DNA of 64,000 nucleotides, taken from contig NZ_LMQS01000004.1 of the NCBI RefSeq assembly GCF_001424665.1, forward strand, positions 189,680 through 253,679. Reading direction: 5' to 3'. Under the pieces are notes generated by a model. That model had not been told where the DNA came from. It ran no database searches and was given only the letters and a program-made list of their open reading frames with translations. Source of the DNA: Methylophilus sp. Leaf416 (GTDB lineage: Bacteria; Pseudomonadota; Gammaproteobacteria; Burkholderiales; Methylophilaceae). The translations under genes were made by a program, and so were the position numbers. Positions 26,487 to 36,212 of the stretch are shown here, one piece after another (position 1 is the first letter of the stretch; each line of letters starts with the position of its first letter).

Positions 26487-26927
26487 TTAGGCCAGCGGTG
26501 CAACGCGTAAGCTGTTGCCTTCCACCGCGATGATGCTGGCAGGTTGATCGATGGCAATCTCCACATCAGCAACCGCTGTCCACTCCTTGCTACCCATCAC
26601 GCCCTGGCTAAAACGAATTTTGCCTGGCTGCGCCGGACTCACTGTGGCAATAATCACACCCTGGCGACCAATTTCCTCACCTTGCGCTTGCCCTACACGC
26701 GGCGTTGGATTGCTTTTTTCACGTTTGCGCCAGATAAGCACTGCTAATACGGAAAAAATGGCATACACCACTATTTGCCATGCCGTACTGAATGCTGGCA
26801 ACGACCAGGAAACTAATCCCATTACCAACGCCGCCATCCCAGGCCAAAGCAGATACAAAGTGCCGGATAGCATTTCCAGACACAGTAAAATCAGGCCCAG
26901 ACCAAACCAAACCCACATGATATCCAT
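26487..26927 (-). CDS. NfeD family membrane protein
   Basis: Short NfeD-type protein (about 146 aa): two or three closely spaced hydrophobic helices (residues about 3-75) followed by the cytosolic or periplasmic OB-fold domain (IGRQGVIIATVSPAQPGKIRFSQG, then WTAVADVEIAIDQPASIIAVEGNSLRV). NfeD proteins partner with SPFH proteins. I chose the ATG at 26927, which has GGGAG upstream, over the ORF's longest start at 26954. Its stop is 80 bp before the SPFH gene, so a shared transcript is likely. Confidence 0.88.
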   Translation of the reverse strand: MDIMWVWFGLGLILLCLEMLSGTLYLLWPGMAALVMGLVSWSLPAFSTAWQIVVYAIFSVLAVLIWRKREKSNPTPRVGQAQGEEIGRQGVIIATVSPAQPGKIRFSQGVMGSKEWTAVADVEIAIDQPASIIAVEGNSLRVAPLA

Positions 26928-27103
26928 GCCAAATACTCCCACTGAATCCACCAATGTTGAAGATTAATTTTACATAGTAGCATTCTCTTCTGATTGCAGA
27001 TATGACGCCCGCTGAATGATTGATGAAGATTCGCCTGCAGAATCTGCTACAAAGGCGAGCTCAGGCATCAAAGCGAAGAGCGGCCTATGGTAAAATCAGG
27101 CGC

Positions 27104-30001
27104 ATGAATACCCCTACACAAAATTCCAATCCCGCACGCGAACTCGCCAAATCCTTTGACCCGAAAACCATTGAAAGCCAATGGTATGCCTTCTGGGAAA
27201 GCAAAGGCTTTTATGCCGCTGGCATGAACCCCGAAGTCAAAGATAATTTCTGCATCCTGTTACCGCCGCCTAACGTCACCGGCACCCTGCATATGGGCCA
27301 TGGTTTCAACCAGACCATTATGGATGCGCTGACCCGTTATCACCGTATGCGCGGCGACAATACCTTGTGGCAACCGGGTACAGATCATGCCGGTATTGCC
27401 ACACAGATAGTGGTAGAGCGCCAGCTGGACGCGCAAGGTGTGAGCCGCCATGACTTAGGTCGCGAAAAATTCCTGGAAAAAGTCTGGGAGTGGAAAGAGT
27501 ATTCCGGCGGCACCATCACACAGCAAATGCGCCGCCTGGGTACTTCGCCTGACTGGAGCCGTGAGCGCTTCACCATGGATGCCGGCCTCAACAAGGTAGT
27601 GACTGAAACCTTTGTCCGCCTGTTCAATGAAGGCCTGATATACCGTGGCAAACGCCTGGTGAACTGGGATGTGAAGCTGGGAACCGCCGTGTCTGATCTG
27701 GAAGTGGTGCAGGAAGAAGAAGATGGTTCCATGTGGCATATCAACTACCCGCTTGCCGATGGTTCTGGCCAGCTGACTGTCGCAACCACCCGTCCGGAAA
27801 CGATGCTGGGTGATGTGGCAGTGATGGTGCACCCGGAAGACGAGCGTTACGCCCACCTGATTGGCAAACATGTAGCATTGCCGCTGTGTAACCGCGACAT
27901 CCCGGTGATTGCCGATGACTATGTAGACAAAGAATTCGGCACTGGTGTTGTGAAAGTGACGCCGGCACATGACTTCAACGACAATATGGTCGGCCAGCGC
28001 CAGGGATTGGACAAAGTGGTAATCCTGAACCTGCAAGGCTTTGTTCCAGAAACCGCAGAAGTCTATGCCGCTGACGGCAGCAGCAAATCACCGATTGCCT
28101 TACCTGCCAACCTGGTCGGCCTGGAGCGATTTGCTGCGCGTAAACAGGTGGTGGCCGATCTTGAAGCTGGCGGCTTCCTGGTGAAGGTTGAAAAACACAA
28201 ATTGAAAGTGCCGCGTGGTGACCGTACCAATGTGGTCATTGAGCCTATGCTGACCGACCAGTGGTTTGTGGCGATGAGCAAACCGGGTGAGGATGGCAAG
28301 AGCATCACGGAAAAAGCCCTGGAAGTAGTCGCCAATGGCGAGATCAAGTTCTACCCGGAAAACTGGGTGAATACCTATAACCAGTGGCTGAACAATATCC
28401 AGGACTGGTGTATTTCACGCCAGCTGTGGTGGGGTCACCAGATCCCCGCCTGGTACAGCGATGATGGCAAAGTGTATGTTGCGCATGATGAACCGGAAGC
28501 CAGATCCATGGCGGCCAAAGATGGGTATAACGGTGCTTTAACACGTGACAATGACGTACTGGATACATGGTATTCGTCTGCGTTGTGGCCATTCTCCACA
28601 TTGGACTGGACCGGCGACGAAGTGGTTGACGCGCAGAATCAGGCTTTACAGCAGTTCCTGCCATCTTCAGTACTGGTCACCGGCTTTGATATTATTTTCT
28701 TCTGGGTGGCGCGCATGGTGATGATGACCAAGCATATCACTGGCAAGATTCCGTTCAAGCATGTATACGTGCACGGCCTGATCCGCGATGCGGAAGGCCA
28801 GAAGATGTCCAAATCCAAGGGCAACGTGCTGGACCCGATAGACCTGATCGATGGTATTGACCTGGATTCACTGTTGAAAAAGCGTACGACAGGCTTGATG
28901 AACCCGAAAGATGCAGAAAAAATCGAGAAGCGTACGCGCAAGGAATTTCCGGAAGGCATTGCAGCCTATGGCACCGATGCACTTCGCTTCACCTTTGCCA
29001 GCCTGGCTTCACCAGGACGCGACATCAAGTTTGACCTGCAACGTTGCGAAGGTTACCGTAACTTCTGCAACAAACTGTGGAATGCCACCCGCTTTGTGCT
29101 GATGAACACCGAGGGCCAGGATAACGGCTTTGGCGTGGAAAGTTGTGACGATGGCGGCCGTAAATTCAGCCAGGCTGACCGCTGGATAGTCAGTCTGTTA
29201 CAGCGCACCGAAGCTGAAGTGGAACGTGCGTTTAACGATTATCGCTTTGACCTCGCGGCGAAGGCGATTTACGAGTTTGTCTGGGACCAGTATTGCGACT
29301 GGTACCTGGAAATTGCCAAGGTACAGATCCAGGGCGGCAGCGAAGCCGAGCAGCGTGCCACCCGCCGCACCTTGTTACGCGTGCTGGAAACCATCTTGCG
29401 CCTTGCCCACCCGATTATCCCGTTTGTGACCGAGGAAATCTGGCAGACCGTGGCCCCGATGACGGAACTCAAAGACAAGTCTCGCGGCACTGAAAGTATT
29501 ATGCTGCAGGCTTACCCCAAGGCTGACCTGGACAAGATTGATGAAGAAGCCGAAGCCTGGGTGGCAACCCTGAAAACGGCGGTAGAAGCCTGCCGCAGCC
29601 TGCGTGGTGAAATGAGTATATCGCCGGCGGCGAAAGTACCCTTGATTGCAGCGGGTGATGCCGGACAACTGGAAGCGTTTGCGCCCTACCTGAAGTCACT
29701 GGCCAAGCTTGAAAATGTAGCTATCGTAGCTGAATTACCTGAGGCGGATGCGCCAGTGATGCTGGCCGCAGATTTCAGGTTGATGCTGAAGGTGGAGATT
29801 GATGTTACCGCCGAGAAAGAGCGTTTGGGCAAGGAAATCGCCCGCCTGCAAGGTGAAATCACCAAGGCCAACAGTAAACTGGGCAACGAGAGTTTTGTCG
29901 CCCGCGCCCCGGCTGCCGTGGTTGAGCAGGAAAAAGCCCGCCTGGCCGAGTTTAGCGCCAACCTGCAAAAACTAGAGGTTCAGCTCGCCAAACTGAAATA
30001 G
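27104..30001 (+). CDS. valS: Valyl-tRNA synthetase
   Basis: Class I aminoacyl-tRNA synthetase charging tRNA-Val, 965 aa. Signatures: HMGH in [13 protein letters not shown] (the HIGH motif), the editing-domain segment [42 protein letters not shown] (the KMSKS loop) and the C-terminal coiled coil that contacts tRNA ([20 protein letters not shown]). The family-like start is the ATG at 27104 (MNTPTQN); in-frame starts from 27020 would add 28 basic residues unlike the family. A TAAAAT -10-like hexamer lies about 12 nt before this ATG. Confidence 0.97.
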   Translation: MNTPTQNSNPARELAKSFDPKTIESQWYAFWESKGFYAAGMNPEVKDNFCILLPPPNVTGTLHMGHGFNQTIMDALTRYHRMRGDNTLWQPGTDHAGIATQIVVERQLDAQGVSRHDLGREKFLEKVWEWKEYSGGTITQQMRRLGTSPDWSRERFTMDAGLNKVVTETFVRLFNEGLIYRGKRLVNWDVKLGTAVSDLEVVQEEEDGSMWHINYPLADGSGQLTVATTRPETMLGDVAVMVHPEDERYAHLIGKHVALPLCNRDIPVIADDYVDKEFGTGVVKVTPAHDFNDNMVGQRQGLDKVVILNLQGFVPETAEVYAADGSSKSPIALPANLVGLERFAARKQVVADLEAGGFLVKVEKHKLKVPRGDRTNVVIEPMLTDQWFVAMSKPGEDGKSITEKALEVVANGEIKFYPENWVNTYNQWLNNIQDWCISRQLWWGHQIPAWYSDDGKVYVAHDEPEARSMAAKDGYNGALTRDNDVLDTWYSSALWPFSTLDWTGDEVVDAQNQALQQFLPSSVLVTGFDIIFFWVARMVMMTKHITGKIPFKHVYVHGLIRDAEGQKMSKSKGNVLDPIDLIDGIDLDSLLKKRTTGLMNPKDAEKIEKRTRKEFPEGIAAYGTDALRFTFASLASPGRDIKFDLQRCEGYRNFCNKLWNATRFVLMNTEGQDNGFGVESCDDGGRKFSQADRWIVSLLQRTEAEVERAFNDYRFDLAAKAIYEFVWDQYCDWYLEIAKVQIQGGSEAEQRATRRTLLRVLETILRLAHPIIPFVTEEIWQTVAPMTELKDKSRGTESIMLQAYPKADLDKIDEEAEAWVATLKTAVEACRSLRGEMSISPAAKVPLIAAGDAGQLEAFAPYLKSLAKLENVAIVAELPEADAPVMLAADFRLMLKVEIDVTAEKERLGKEIARLQGEITKANSKLGNESFVARAPAAVVEQEKARLAEFSANLQKLEVQLAKLK

Positions 30002-30007
30002 AACATA

Positions 30008-30039
30008 CGGTACCGTAGCCTGCTTAGGCGACGGTACCG
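30008..30039. terminator. Hairpin between convergent valS and zinc-ribbon gene
   Basis: CGGTACCGT (30008-30016) pairs with ACGGTACCG (30031-30039), with a further GCCT/AGGC pairing inside and a GCTT loop. It lies 6 bp after valS and includes the stop region of the convergent gene. There is no T-run on either side, so it may act as a shared 3' end structure rather than a classic terminator. Confidence 0.5.
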
Positions 30040-31046
30040 CACTTGTGGCAAAACTTGGCAAACGCATTTTTGCGTGAGTGGCAGGCGATGCAATAGTTAT
30101 GCAGGCAAATGCCGCAATGCGTACAAAAATCGTTGCTTTCATTTTTTAAATCCACGTTGCGCTCGCAACCAGGGCACACGCTCTTGGCTAGTCTGGCCAA
30201 GGCCGTGTCGTATCCAAGCTCTTCACGCCGCTTAAATTCTGGCTGTGACTCGGCCAGTTTTTGTTGTTCAAGATAATTCTGTAACGCGGTAATCGCATAT
30301 TTGCCCCCCACGACAGTAATCACGATCCCAACAATGTAACGTACATAACCACCATAATCCGGCAGGTAAGGTACCAGCTCGACAAAAAATGCCATCAGGG
30401 CAAAGATAATAAATCCCCATACAAACGGCCAGTACGGGGATTTGCGTTTGTTGATGAATAACCAGGCAGCCAACGCCAGCAACGGCAAGGTCAGCAACAA
30501 GCGGTATAAAAATACGCGCATTTCCTGATCTTCATATGCATCGTTAAATTGCTGCCGCGCCAGCTCTTCCAGATTATTGACCTGGGCCAGCAACTGATTT
30601 TCCCGCTGGGAAATATCAGTCTGTTTCTGCTGGATGTCTTCAATCGCCCGCTCAGCGTCGCGCTCCAGTTTTTTTAACGTATCCAGCGTCTTTGTGCGGC
30701 CAACCAGGTCGTCTACCTCATCGGTAACATCCCTGGCAGAGACCCAGTTATCAAACGTGGTGCGGGCAGCCTGGTAATCTTTCTGCCGGATAATCAGCTG
30801 CAAATTGACTTGTTCAAGCTGATCGGCAAGCGTTTGATGCTGACGGGCAAGCACCTTGAGCTCTGTGCGTAACGGATCTATTTTGCTGTGATTGACGAAA
30901 TGCTCGGTGGTATAGCTGGTTTCTACACGCGGAAGATCACCAATAATATTGGTGCCCAGGCCGGTGAGAAACATGGCAAAAATAATTGCCACCATCCACA
31001 AGGCTCGGTTAAACCATTTTTCTGACAAGCGGACGCCTTTGCTCAT
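30024..31046 (-). CDS. Membrane protein with coiled coil and C-terminal zinc ribbons
   Basis: A 340-aa protein I cannot assign to a named family. From the N-terminus it has one membrane helix (about residues 14-34), a long coiled coil (about 55-170, rich in Q, E and L), three further helices (about 182-255), and a C-terminal cysteine-rich tail with CPGCERN, CTHCGICLHNYC, CHS and CHKCG: two zinc-ribbon-like units of CxxC pairs. Such architecture suggests a membrane sensor or scaffold. ATG 31046 has GGGG upstream; a TTG at 31058 is also in frame. It converges on valS and is divergent from the BFD gene. Confidence 0.72.
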   Translation of the reverse strand: MSKGVRLSEKWFNRALWMVAIIFAMFLTGLGTNIIGDLPRVETSYTTEHFVNHSKIDPLRTELKVLARQHQTLADQLEQVNLQLIIRQKDYQAARTTFDNWVSARDVTDEVDDLVGRTKTLDTLKKLERDAERAIEDIQQKQTDISQRENQLLAQVNNLEELARQQFNDAYEDQEMRVFLYRLLLTLPLLALAAWLFINKRKSPYWPFVWGFIIFALMAFFVELVPYLPDYGGYVRYIVGIVITVVGGKYAITALQNYLEQQKLAESQPEFKRREELGYDTALARLAKSVCPGCERNVDLKNESNDFCTHCGICLHNYCIACHSRKNAFAKFCHKCGTVA

Positions 31047-31177
31047 GACATACCCCAAAGTGATATTGCCAACGATGCTAACGGGCTTTTACGTTTGCGG
31101 CAAGCGCTAGTCATGTGCCTACGCTGGTATGCGGGGAACACAGGCGGTAAAATGCGGTTTTAATTCCTTGGCTGGCA

Positions 31178-31420
31178 ATGGCTGAACTTAAACAAGACTC
31201 GCCCGATGAAGTGATGTGCAGTTGCAGTGGCACCACGCGCGGCATGATTCAGGACCTGGTTAAACAGGGCAAGGACCTGGATGGTATTTCACGCTATTCC
31301 GGCGCGCTAAGCGGGTGCGGCGGTTGCGAGTGGGATATTGGCGAACTGGTGAAAGAATTAATGGCAGATTTGCCGGCCGCGCTAGATCAAGAAAAACCTG
31401 ATCAAGAAAAACCTGATTAA
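31178..31420 (+). CDS. BFD-like [2Fe-2S] protein
   Basis: An 80-aa protein with the bacterioferritin-associated-ferredoxin-like fold: four cysteines in the C-x-C ... C-x-x-C spacing (C14, C16, C47, C50; VMCSCSGTTRGMI and LSGCGGCEWDI), expected to hold a [2Fe-2S] cluster. The partner is unknown, as no bacterioferritin is nearby. The C-terminus ends in a DQEKP repeat from a 15-bp tandem duplication (31385-31399 and 31400-31414). Its TAA overlaps the stop of the convergent moeB-like gene by 3 bases. Confidence 0.8.
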   Translation: MAELKQDSPDEVMCSCSGTTRGMIQDLVKQGKDLDGISRYSGALSGCGGCEWDIGELVKELMADLPAALDQEKPDQEKPD

Positions 31421-32160
31421 CCGCAGACTTTGCAGCCAGGGTCTTTGGATAACTTGATCGTACGCCATTCGGCAGATAAGGCATCCAGTAACAACAAGCG
31501 GCCTTGCATGGTTTGGCCTATTTTCAATAGCACCTTAATCGCCTCAGCCGCCTGCGCAGAGCCTATCATGCCAACCAAAGGAGCAAACACCCCATTATCG
31601 GCACACCTTAACTCCTGGTCATCGCCTACATCTGGATACAGGCAGTGATAACAAGGCGACTCAGCATGCCGGAAATCGAACACACTTAATTGCCCTTCAA
31701 AGCGTATGGCAGCGCCCGACACCAGTGGCGTCTTAGTGTTAAAGCATAATTGATTGAGCAGATAGCGGGTGGCGAAATTGTCTGAGCAGTCGATCACTAC
31801 ATCGGCAGCAGAAATACGTTCAGAAGCTTCTTGTTCAGTCATTCTCGTCAATACGGTATTAACGGTAATTTCCGGATTTAACTGTGCAATCGTCGCCTGA
31901 GCGGATAGCGCTTTATTCTGCCCCACGGCGGCTGTGGTATGAATAATCTGCCGCTGCAAATTTGTCATATCCACCTGATCAAAATCGCAAATGGTGAGCG
32001 TACCTACGCCCGCGGCTGCCAGATACATCGCCACCGGCGCACCGAGCCCGCCTGCACCGATTATCAGGGCGTGACTATGGGTCAGCGTTTCCTGACCGGC
32101 ATATTCAATTTGCGGCAGCATGATGTGCCTGCTGTAGCGTAGCAATAAATTGTCTTGCAT
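31417..32160 (-). CDS. moeB: MoeB/ThiF family adenylyltransferase
   Basis: E1-like enzyme of 247 aa that adenylates the C-terminal glycine of a small sulfur carrier (MoaD or ThiS). It has the nucleotide-binding IIGAGGLGAPVAMYLAAAGVG (residues about 33-53), the R-x-x-x motif in NLQRQIIH, DCSDNFATRYLLN, and the zinc cysteines CYHC and CKVCG at the C-terminus. No rhodanese domain is attached. It begins 21 bp after the last pilin-like gene, on the same strand, so it may be co-transcribed with the pilus operon although the functions look unrelated. MoeB and ThiF cannot be told apart from sequence alone. Confidence 0.88.
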   Translation of the reverse strand: MQDNLLLRYSRHIMLPQIEYAGQETLTHSHALIIGAGGLGAPVAMYLAAAGVGTLTICDFDQVDMTNLQRQIIHTTAAVGQNKALSAQATIAQLNPEITVNTVLTRMTEQEASERISAADVVIDCSDNFATRYLLNQLCFNTKTPLVSGAAIRFEGQLSVFDFRHAESPCYHCLYPDVGDDQELRCADNGVFAPLVGMIGSAQAAEAIKVLLKIGQTMQGRLLLLDALSAEWRTIKLSKDPGCKVCG

Positions 32161-32181
32161 ACCTTATATATCAATCCATTT

Positions 32182-32946
32182 TCAGGGTAGCCGTTGCGCC
32201 TGTACCATTTGCTGGATCAGCACTTTGGGTGAAAGCATGATCAGCTTGTCGTCGAACACCGCACTATCGGTTTGTTGCTGGGCTTTATCGACAAAAGTCA
32301 GATCGCCATCCGCATTTTCCTGCTCATCAGAATGAACCGCTGCGGCCATGGCATGGCTTTGCCCGCCAGACACGGATTGTATGCCACCCAGCCCGTTTTC
32401 GCCATGCGAAAGCACGATGGCTGCCGGGCGACTGGGGATGCTAGTTGCCGCCCCGGTATCTCCCAGCACTTGTACATTGCTCGCACTTTCGGCCGCAGCG
32501 ACTGAAAACCACTGCGCATGATGAGTGAAAGTACTGTCAGCGCGATAGCGAAAGTAGCGTCCCCAGGCATCGGTGGCGACCAGGCCGAGCTGCATCCATG
32601 GCAATATGCCCTCGTCGCCAACACAGCTTTGGTTAGATAATACATTTTCCCAGCCATCGGGCGGACTGTCAGTATCAGGGCATGGCAGGTAATGATGAAT
32701 CACTGCATGCCCCAGCAATGCTTGCTGCGCTATCTGTAATCTCTGCTCAGTCTGCTGATATTTTTGCAGGCTATGTTGCACCCGCAACGGCGTCATTAAC
32801 CAGCCCATCATCAGGCTGAGTATCACCAGCGCAATCGCCAGTTCCAGCAGACTAAAGCCGGCTTCCCCAGGCGTGGAAACAGGACTATTCTGCTTGATAA
32901 CATATTGATTGATCATAGAACCAGACTCATCGCTGGAAGCTGTCAT
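32182..32946 (-). CDS. Prepilin-like protein with type IV cleavage site
   Basis: A 254-aa protein with a class III prepilin signal: a leader of about 29 residues ending AG, then FSLLELAIALVILSLMMGW, with Glu at +5 and a hydrophobic helix. The periplasmic part has a YLPCPD module, GILPWMQLG, DAWGRYFRY and AIVLSHGENG. The same LPCPD...LPW layout occurs in the neighbouring 390-aa protein. It overlaps that gene by 20 nt if the first ATG is used; an ATG at 32916 would avoid this. It is the only protein in the operon with a classical pilin processing site, so it is either the main fibre subunit or a minor pilin. Confidence 0.82.
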   Translation of the reverse strand: MTASSDESGSMINQYVIKQNSPVSTPGEAGFSLLELAIALVILSLMMGWLMTPLRVQHSLQKYQQTEQRLQIAQQALLGHAVIHHYLPCPDTDSPPDGWENVLSNQSCVGDEGILPWMQLGLVATDAWGRYFRYRADSTFTHHAQWFSVAAAESASNVQVLGDTGAATSIPSRPAAIVLSHGENGLGGIQSVSGGQSHAMAAAVHSDEQENADGDLTFVDKAQQQTDSAVFDDKLIMLSPKVLIQQMVQAQRLP

Positions 32947-34099
32947 TACTGGCTATGTCCATTGCGTTTGAATTAAGTATTTGCAATTTTTGCAACGTAC
33001 TTGCCTCCAGGTAAGCGGCAATATTACTTTTGTCTAAGGTGGTGTTCCGCGATTGTGACGTTAATTTTTCACCCGCCATGACAACTATGGCATGAGGTGA
33101 TGCCGGCTGGTAAAACACCTGCTCACGCCAGCCATTTTGCTGAAACCAATGATGCCTGGCATCACCATCCAGTATATGCTGCAATGCTAAAGGCCAATGG
33201 GCAGCAGCATCCAATGGCAGTCTGCCCAATCCTGATGATGCTGGCGAACACTGCCCGGCAACCAAAGATTGCACCCCCAAACAACTGCTATCTGAAATAG
33301 CTGCAGCCGTCGGCAGTGCAGCGCAAGGGCTGGCATTACAGCGCAAAGCGCGCTTGACCTCCGAAAGTACCTGTTGCTGCATATGCCTGTGCATGATTGT
33401 TGCGGTTACTGGCCATGTAACATCATTAAAGTTGATGGAAATTGGCGCCTGTACAAACCCCCTGAGCGAATTTTCTATGGCGTTTGCATTGTCTCCAGCG
33501 TCGGTCGTATCCAGATAATTCTTGATATCGTCAGCACTCGCGTCATTGCGTTGTTGTGCCCAGCCATCCTTGCGTACCAGTGGTTGCATAGGTGCAATAA
33601 TGACGGCGGACACTCCATTGCCCTGTGTCGCGTCCCAGTTAATTTCATTTATAGAAATGACACTCCAGCTGCCTGCGGTATCAGTATTTAGCGGCAATAT
33701 GCGCGGATTATTTTTATACCTCTCTGAAACTGCATACCACAGGCGCTCACCACTGCCATCCCGGATATCGCCCACACCCAGTGTCTTCCATGGCAGCCGC
33801 CCGATGCGGGAAGTGTTGCTACAACTGGTTTCTGCGAGGCCATCGTTGTTGCGGTCGGGACAAGGCAAGTCACCGGGCCGTTGGCAATTCATTTCACACT
33901 GGGTTAGACCAAGCGGCTGATTGGCATAAGCCAGTAATGCCTGCTGAGCCAGAGTAAGTGAAGCCATGGTTTTTTGCATCACCAGCTGCTTGGGTGGATA
34001 TTTCAATGAAACCTGTATTGCAAATCCGGCTAGCCCTGACAATATCAAAAGGATGACCCATGCCGTGACGCCACGTTGAAGCTGAATTGTCTGCTTCAT
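32927..34099 (-). CDS. Pilin-like protein lacking Glu5 (GspK-like tip candidate)
   Basis: A 390-aa protein opening MKQTIQLQRGVTAWVILLILSG. The RGV start followed by a hydrophobic helix without Glu at +5 recalls GspK, the minor pseudopilin that caps type II secretion pseudopili. The large exported domain carries the LPCPDRNNDG / GRLPWKTLG module seen in the neighbouring pilin plus several cysteines (CEMNC, CNASPC, CLGVQ, GQC). It overlaps the upstream PilO-like gene by 4 nt. Size and missing Glu5 fit a tip or adhesin-like subunit; this is inference, and direct homology to GspK was not tested. Confidence 0.65.
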   Translation of the reverse strand: MKQTIQLQRGVTAWVILLILSGLAGFAIQVSLKYPPKQLVMQKTMASLTLAQQALLAYANQPLGLTQCEMNCQRPGDLPCPDRNNDGLAETSCSNTSRIGRLPWKTLGVGDIRDGSGERLWYAVSERYKNNPRILPLNTDTAGSWSVISINEINWDATQGNGVSAVIIAPMQPLVRKDGWAQQRNDASADDIKNYLDTTDAGDNANAIENSLRGFVQAPISINFNDVTWPVTATIMHRHMQQQVLSEVKRALRCNASPCAALPTAAAISDSSCLGVQSLVAGQCSPASSGLGRLPLDAAAHWPLALQHILDGDARHHWFQQNGWREQVFYQPASPHAIVVMAGEKLTSQSRNTTLDKSNIAAYLEASTLQKLQILNSNAMDIASNDSFQR

Positions 34100-34713
34100 G
34101 ACGCACTTAACAACTGCGGAAATACATCGGGAAAATTAAACCAGCGTAATTCGCATTCTGCAGCAATCAAGTCTGTAGACTCCGCAACGGACCAGGTACA
34201 GCTATGCACCAGCAACATATCAGCATATTGATGCTGTAACTGTTGTAACCAATCGAGTACTTCTGCCTCATGATTGACTAACCAGTGCATATTGACCGGT
34301 GTTACAGTCATTGATAATCCAGTAATGGTATTGCCTGGAAAAAACTGATTGCAGACTGAATTTCCACAGGTTTTTGGAGGCTGAATGTCGAACTGCATGT
34401 GAGACAGATGTGCTTGCTGTTGCAGTGTCATCCAGGCACTAACCCACAAAGCAGGGTTGGCTGCTTTACTTAATCCCTGTCGTTGCCAGCGCGCCTGGTT
34501 TGAGAAATAGAAGCTAGCTTCCCTCTGATAGGTTGCCTGCCGGTTAATTTGCTGAGCTAATGCATATAATTGCTGCTGAAGCTTTAAAGATGTCTCGTGT
34601 ACTTCGGCTTGCTTGGAAAAGATAATACCGATAGATATTGCTCCCAGAATACTCACCAGCACCCAGCCGAGCAAAAACCAGCGCAGTCCCAACCAATACG
34701 GGTTGTGTATCAT
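34096..34713 (-). CDS. PilO/MshJ-like inner-membrane assembly protein
   Basis: A 205-aa bitopic protein: a membrane helix (about residues 8-30), a coiled coil (KQAEVHETSLKLQQQLYALAQQ) and a small periplasmic domain with two Cys pairs. Position right after the PilM-PilN-like gene and the layout match PilO/GspM/MshJ. The sequence itself is poorly conserved. The ATG at 34713 overlaps the upstream TGA (ATGA), so translation is coupled; an ATG at 34743 also exists but gives a longer overlap. Confidence 0.6.
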   Translation of the reverse strand: MIHNPYWLGLRWFLLGWVLVSILGAISIGIIFSKQAEVHETSLKLQQQLYALAQQINRQATYQREASFYFSNQARWQRQGLSKAANPALWVSAWMTLQQQAHLSHMQFDIQPPKTCGNSVCNQFFPGNTITGLSMTVTPVNMHWLVNHEAEVLDWLQQLQHQYADMLLVHSCTWSVAESTDLIAAECELRWFNFPDVFPQLLSAS

Positions 34714-36212
34714 GCCGCTGTCTTTTCCTGCGGACGTAACCATATATCAATAGATGGCTGATCATCGGGCCGCGATAATTGGCGAGTATCCCCTCGCTGT
34801 TCAGGTAGGCCAGAGGTGGGCGAAGAATGTATTTCTTTTAGCTCGAATACTTCAGGATGCTGGCGTAGATTCTCAAGCAATAACTGCCATTCCTGGTGCG
34901 CATTTAAAGCCATGGCATTTTCCTTTTTGAAAAACAGGACCGACACTGTTTCATACCATTGGTTATCCTGCTGCACAGATTGATCAAGCATTGGTCCATA
35001 GCGCCACTCAACTTTTTTTACCTGCCAAAACTTCTGGTGGGTCATGACTCCTTGCAGCATCGCCAACGCCCTGTCCGGCAGACGTGTAGCAGTTTTAATC
35101 CGCTGTACGCCCGATGATAATGTTTGCAGACGTGGCAAATCCGCTTCAGCGAATCCCCATGCCGGATTGGCTGCCTGCCACTGGCCTATTTTTGTTTCGG
35201 TTTTCTGGATGCTCAATTGGGTATTTTTAATGGATTGTTGACCCAGCCAGCCTACGATCAGGCATACGCTGACCATCATCCCGCCCGCCAGTAAGATGTT
35301 GCGCTTGCCACGCTGAATACGATCACCCAACAAATTAACCTCTGGTGCAAAATTTGGCAGATGCCGTTTACGCAACACGACTTGCACAGCGGCCCATTCC
35401 ACTTCATTGAATGCGTTGGGTACACGCCGGCCAGAGAGACCAATTACATCTGGAAAAGCTTTAAATGTTTGTTTAATAGCTGCAGGTAATTGCTCAGATG
35501 GCAATCCGCTGGCATTCGCACCTTCACCCAACCAAACCATATGCAATGGTTCTTTTTCTTGCAGCCACTGCTGGCTGATCAGATATAAGCGGGTTTGAGT
35601 GACCTCGTCATTCAACCGCGAGCGCAGCGACTCATCAATTGACAGTGTCAGCAGGCGGCTAAACAGAAGCTTTGCCTTATAGTGATAATGAATGCGCAGT
35701 TGCTGCTTTTGAAGATAAATATACAAACAATGCGTATCGGCTGATTGTGAATTTGAAATCGCACATGGAAAACATAATGCCTGTGTATATACACCTCGCA
35801 CGCGCATATTTTTATGTTGCAGCGTTTGCAGCCAATCACGCAATGGCGGGTAATGGATAGCTGAAAACAGGTAACGGTCTTCTTTCCGCACATTTTGTAC
35901 AGTGTCTAATATATGTACAGCATGCAATCCCTGTGTAAACGGCCAGGCGGCTAACCTGCGTGTAAGTAATTGTTTACTCGCAGCGCCGCTGACATGTGGC
36001 AATACCTCAACATGGTAATGCTCATCGGCAATATCGGTAAGGAAATACACCGTTGCTTCTGCATGTTTTTTAAGCAAATCCAGTAGCAGTGGCTGATTTT
36101 CTGCATGCGCAGAAAACTCCGTTAGGGAGTGATATCGCCCACCCCTGAAATGCGCCACTCGCCATTGATCATGTGTTATCAAGACAACAAGTTGCAGTTG
36201 CACCATATCCAT
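34710..36212 (-). CDS. PilM-PilN-like (GspL/MshI-like) platform protein
   Basis: A 500-aa protein. The N-terminal part (about 1-270) is a divergent actin-like cytoplasmic domain of the PilM/GspL/MshI type; around 293-312 comes FAPEVNLLGDRIQRGKR, similar to the INLLP start of PilN, then a membrane helix (about 313-335) and a periplasmic domain with coiled coil. It therefore looks like PilM and PilN in one chain, as in GspL. Its start overlaps the GspF-type stop by one base and its stop forms ATGA with the PilO-like gene. Confidence 0.68.
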   Translation of the reverse strand: MDMVQLQLVVLITHDQWRVAHFRGGRYHSLTEFSAHAENQPLLLDLLKKHAEATVYFLTDIADEHYHVEVLPHVSGAASKQLLTRRLAAWPFTQGLHAVHILDTVQNVRKEDRYLFSAIHYPPLRDWLQTLQHKNMRVRGVYTQALCFPCAISNSQSADTHCLYIYLQKQQLRIHYHYKAKLLFSRLLTLSIDESLRSRLNDEVTQTRLYLISQQWLQEKEPLHMVWLGEGANASGLPSEQLPAAIKQTFKAFPDVIGLSGRRVPNAFNEVEWAAVQVVLRKRHLPNFAPEVNLLGDRIQRGKRNILLAGGMMVSVCLIVGWLGQQSIKNTQLSIQKTETKIGQWQAANPAWGFAEADLPRLQTLSSGVQRIKTATRLPDRALAMLQGVMTHQKFWQVKKVEWRYGPMLDQSVQQDNQWYETVSVLFFKKENAMALNAHQEWQLLLENLRQHPEVFELKEIHSSPTSGLPEQRGDTRQLSRPDDQPSIDIWLRPQEKTAA

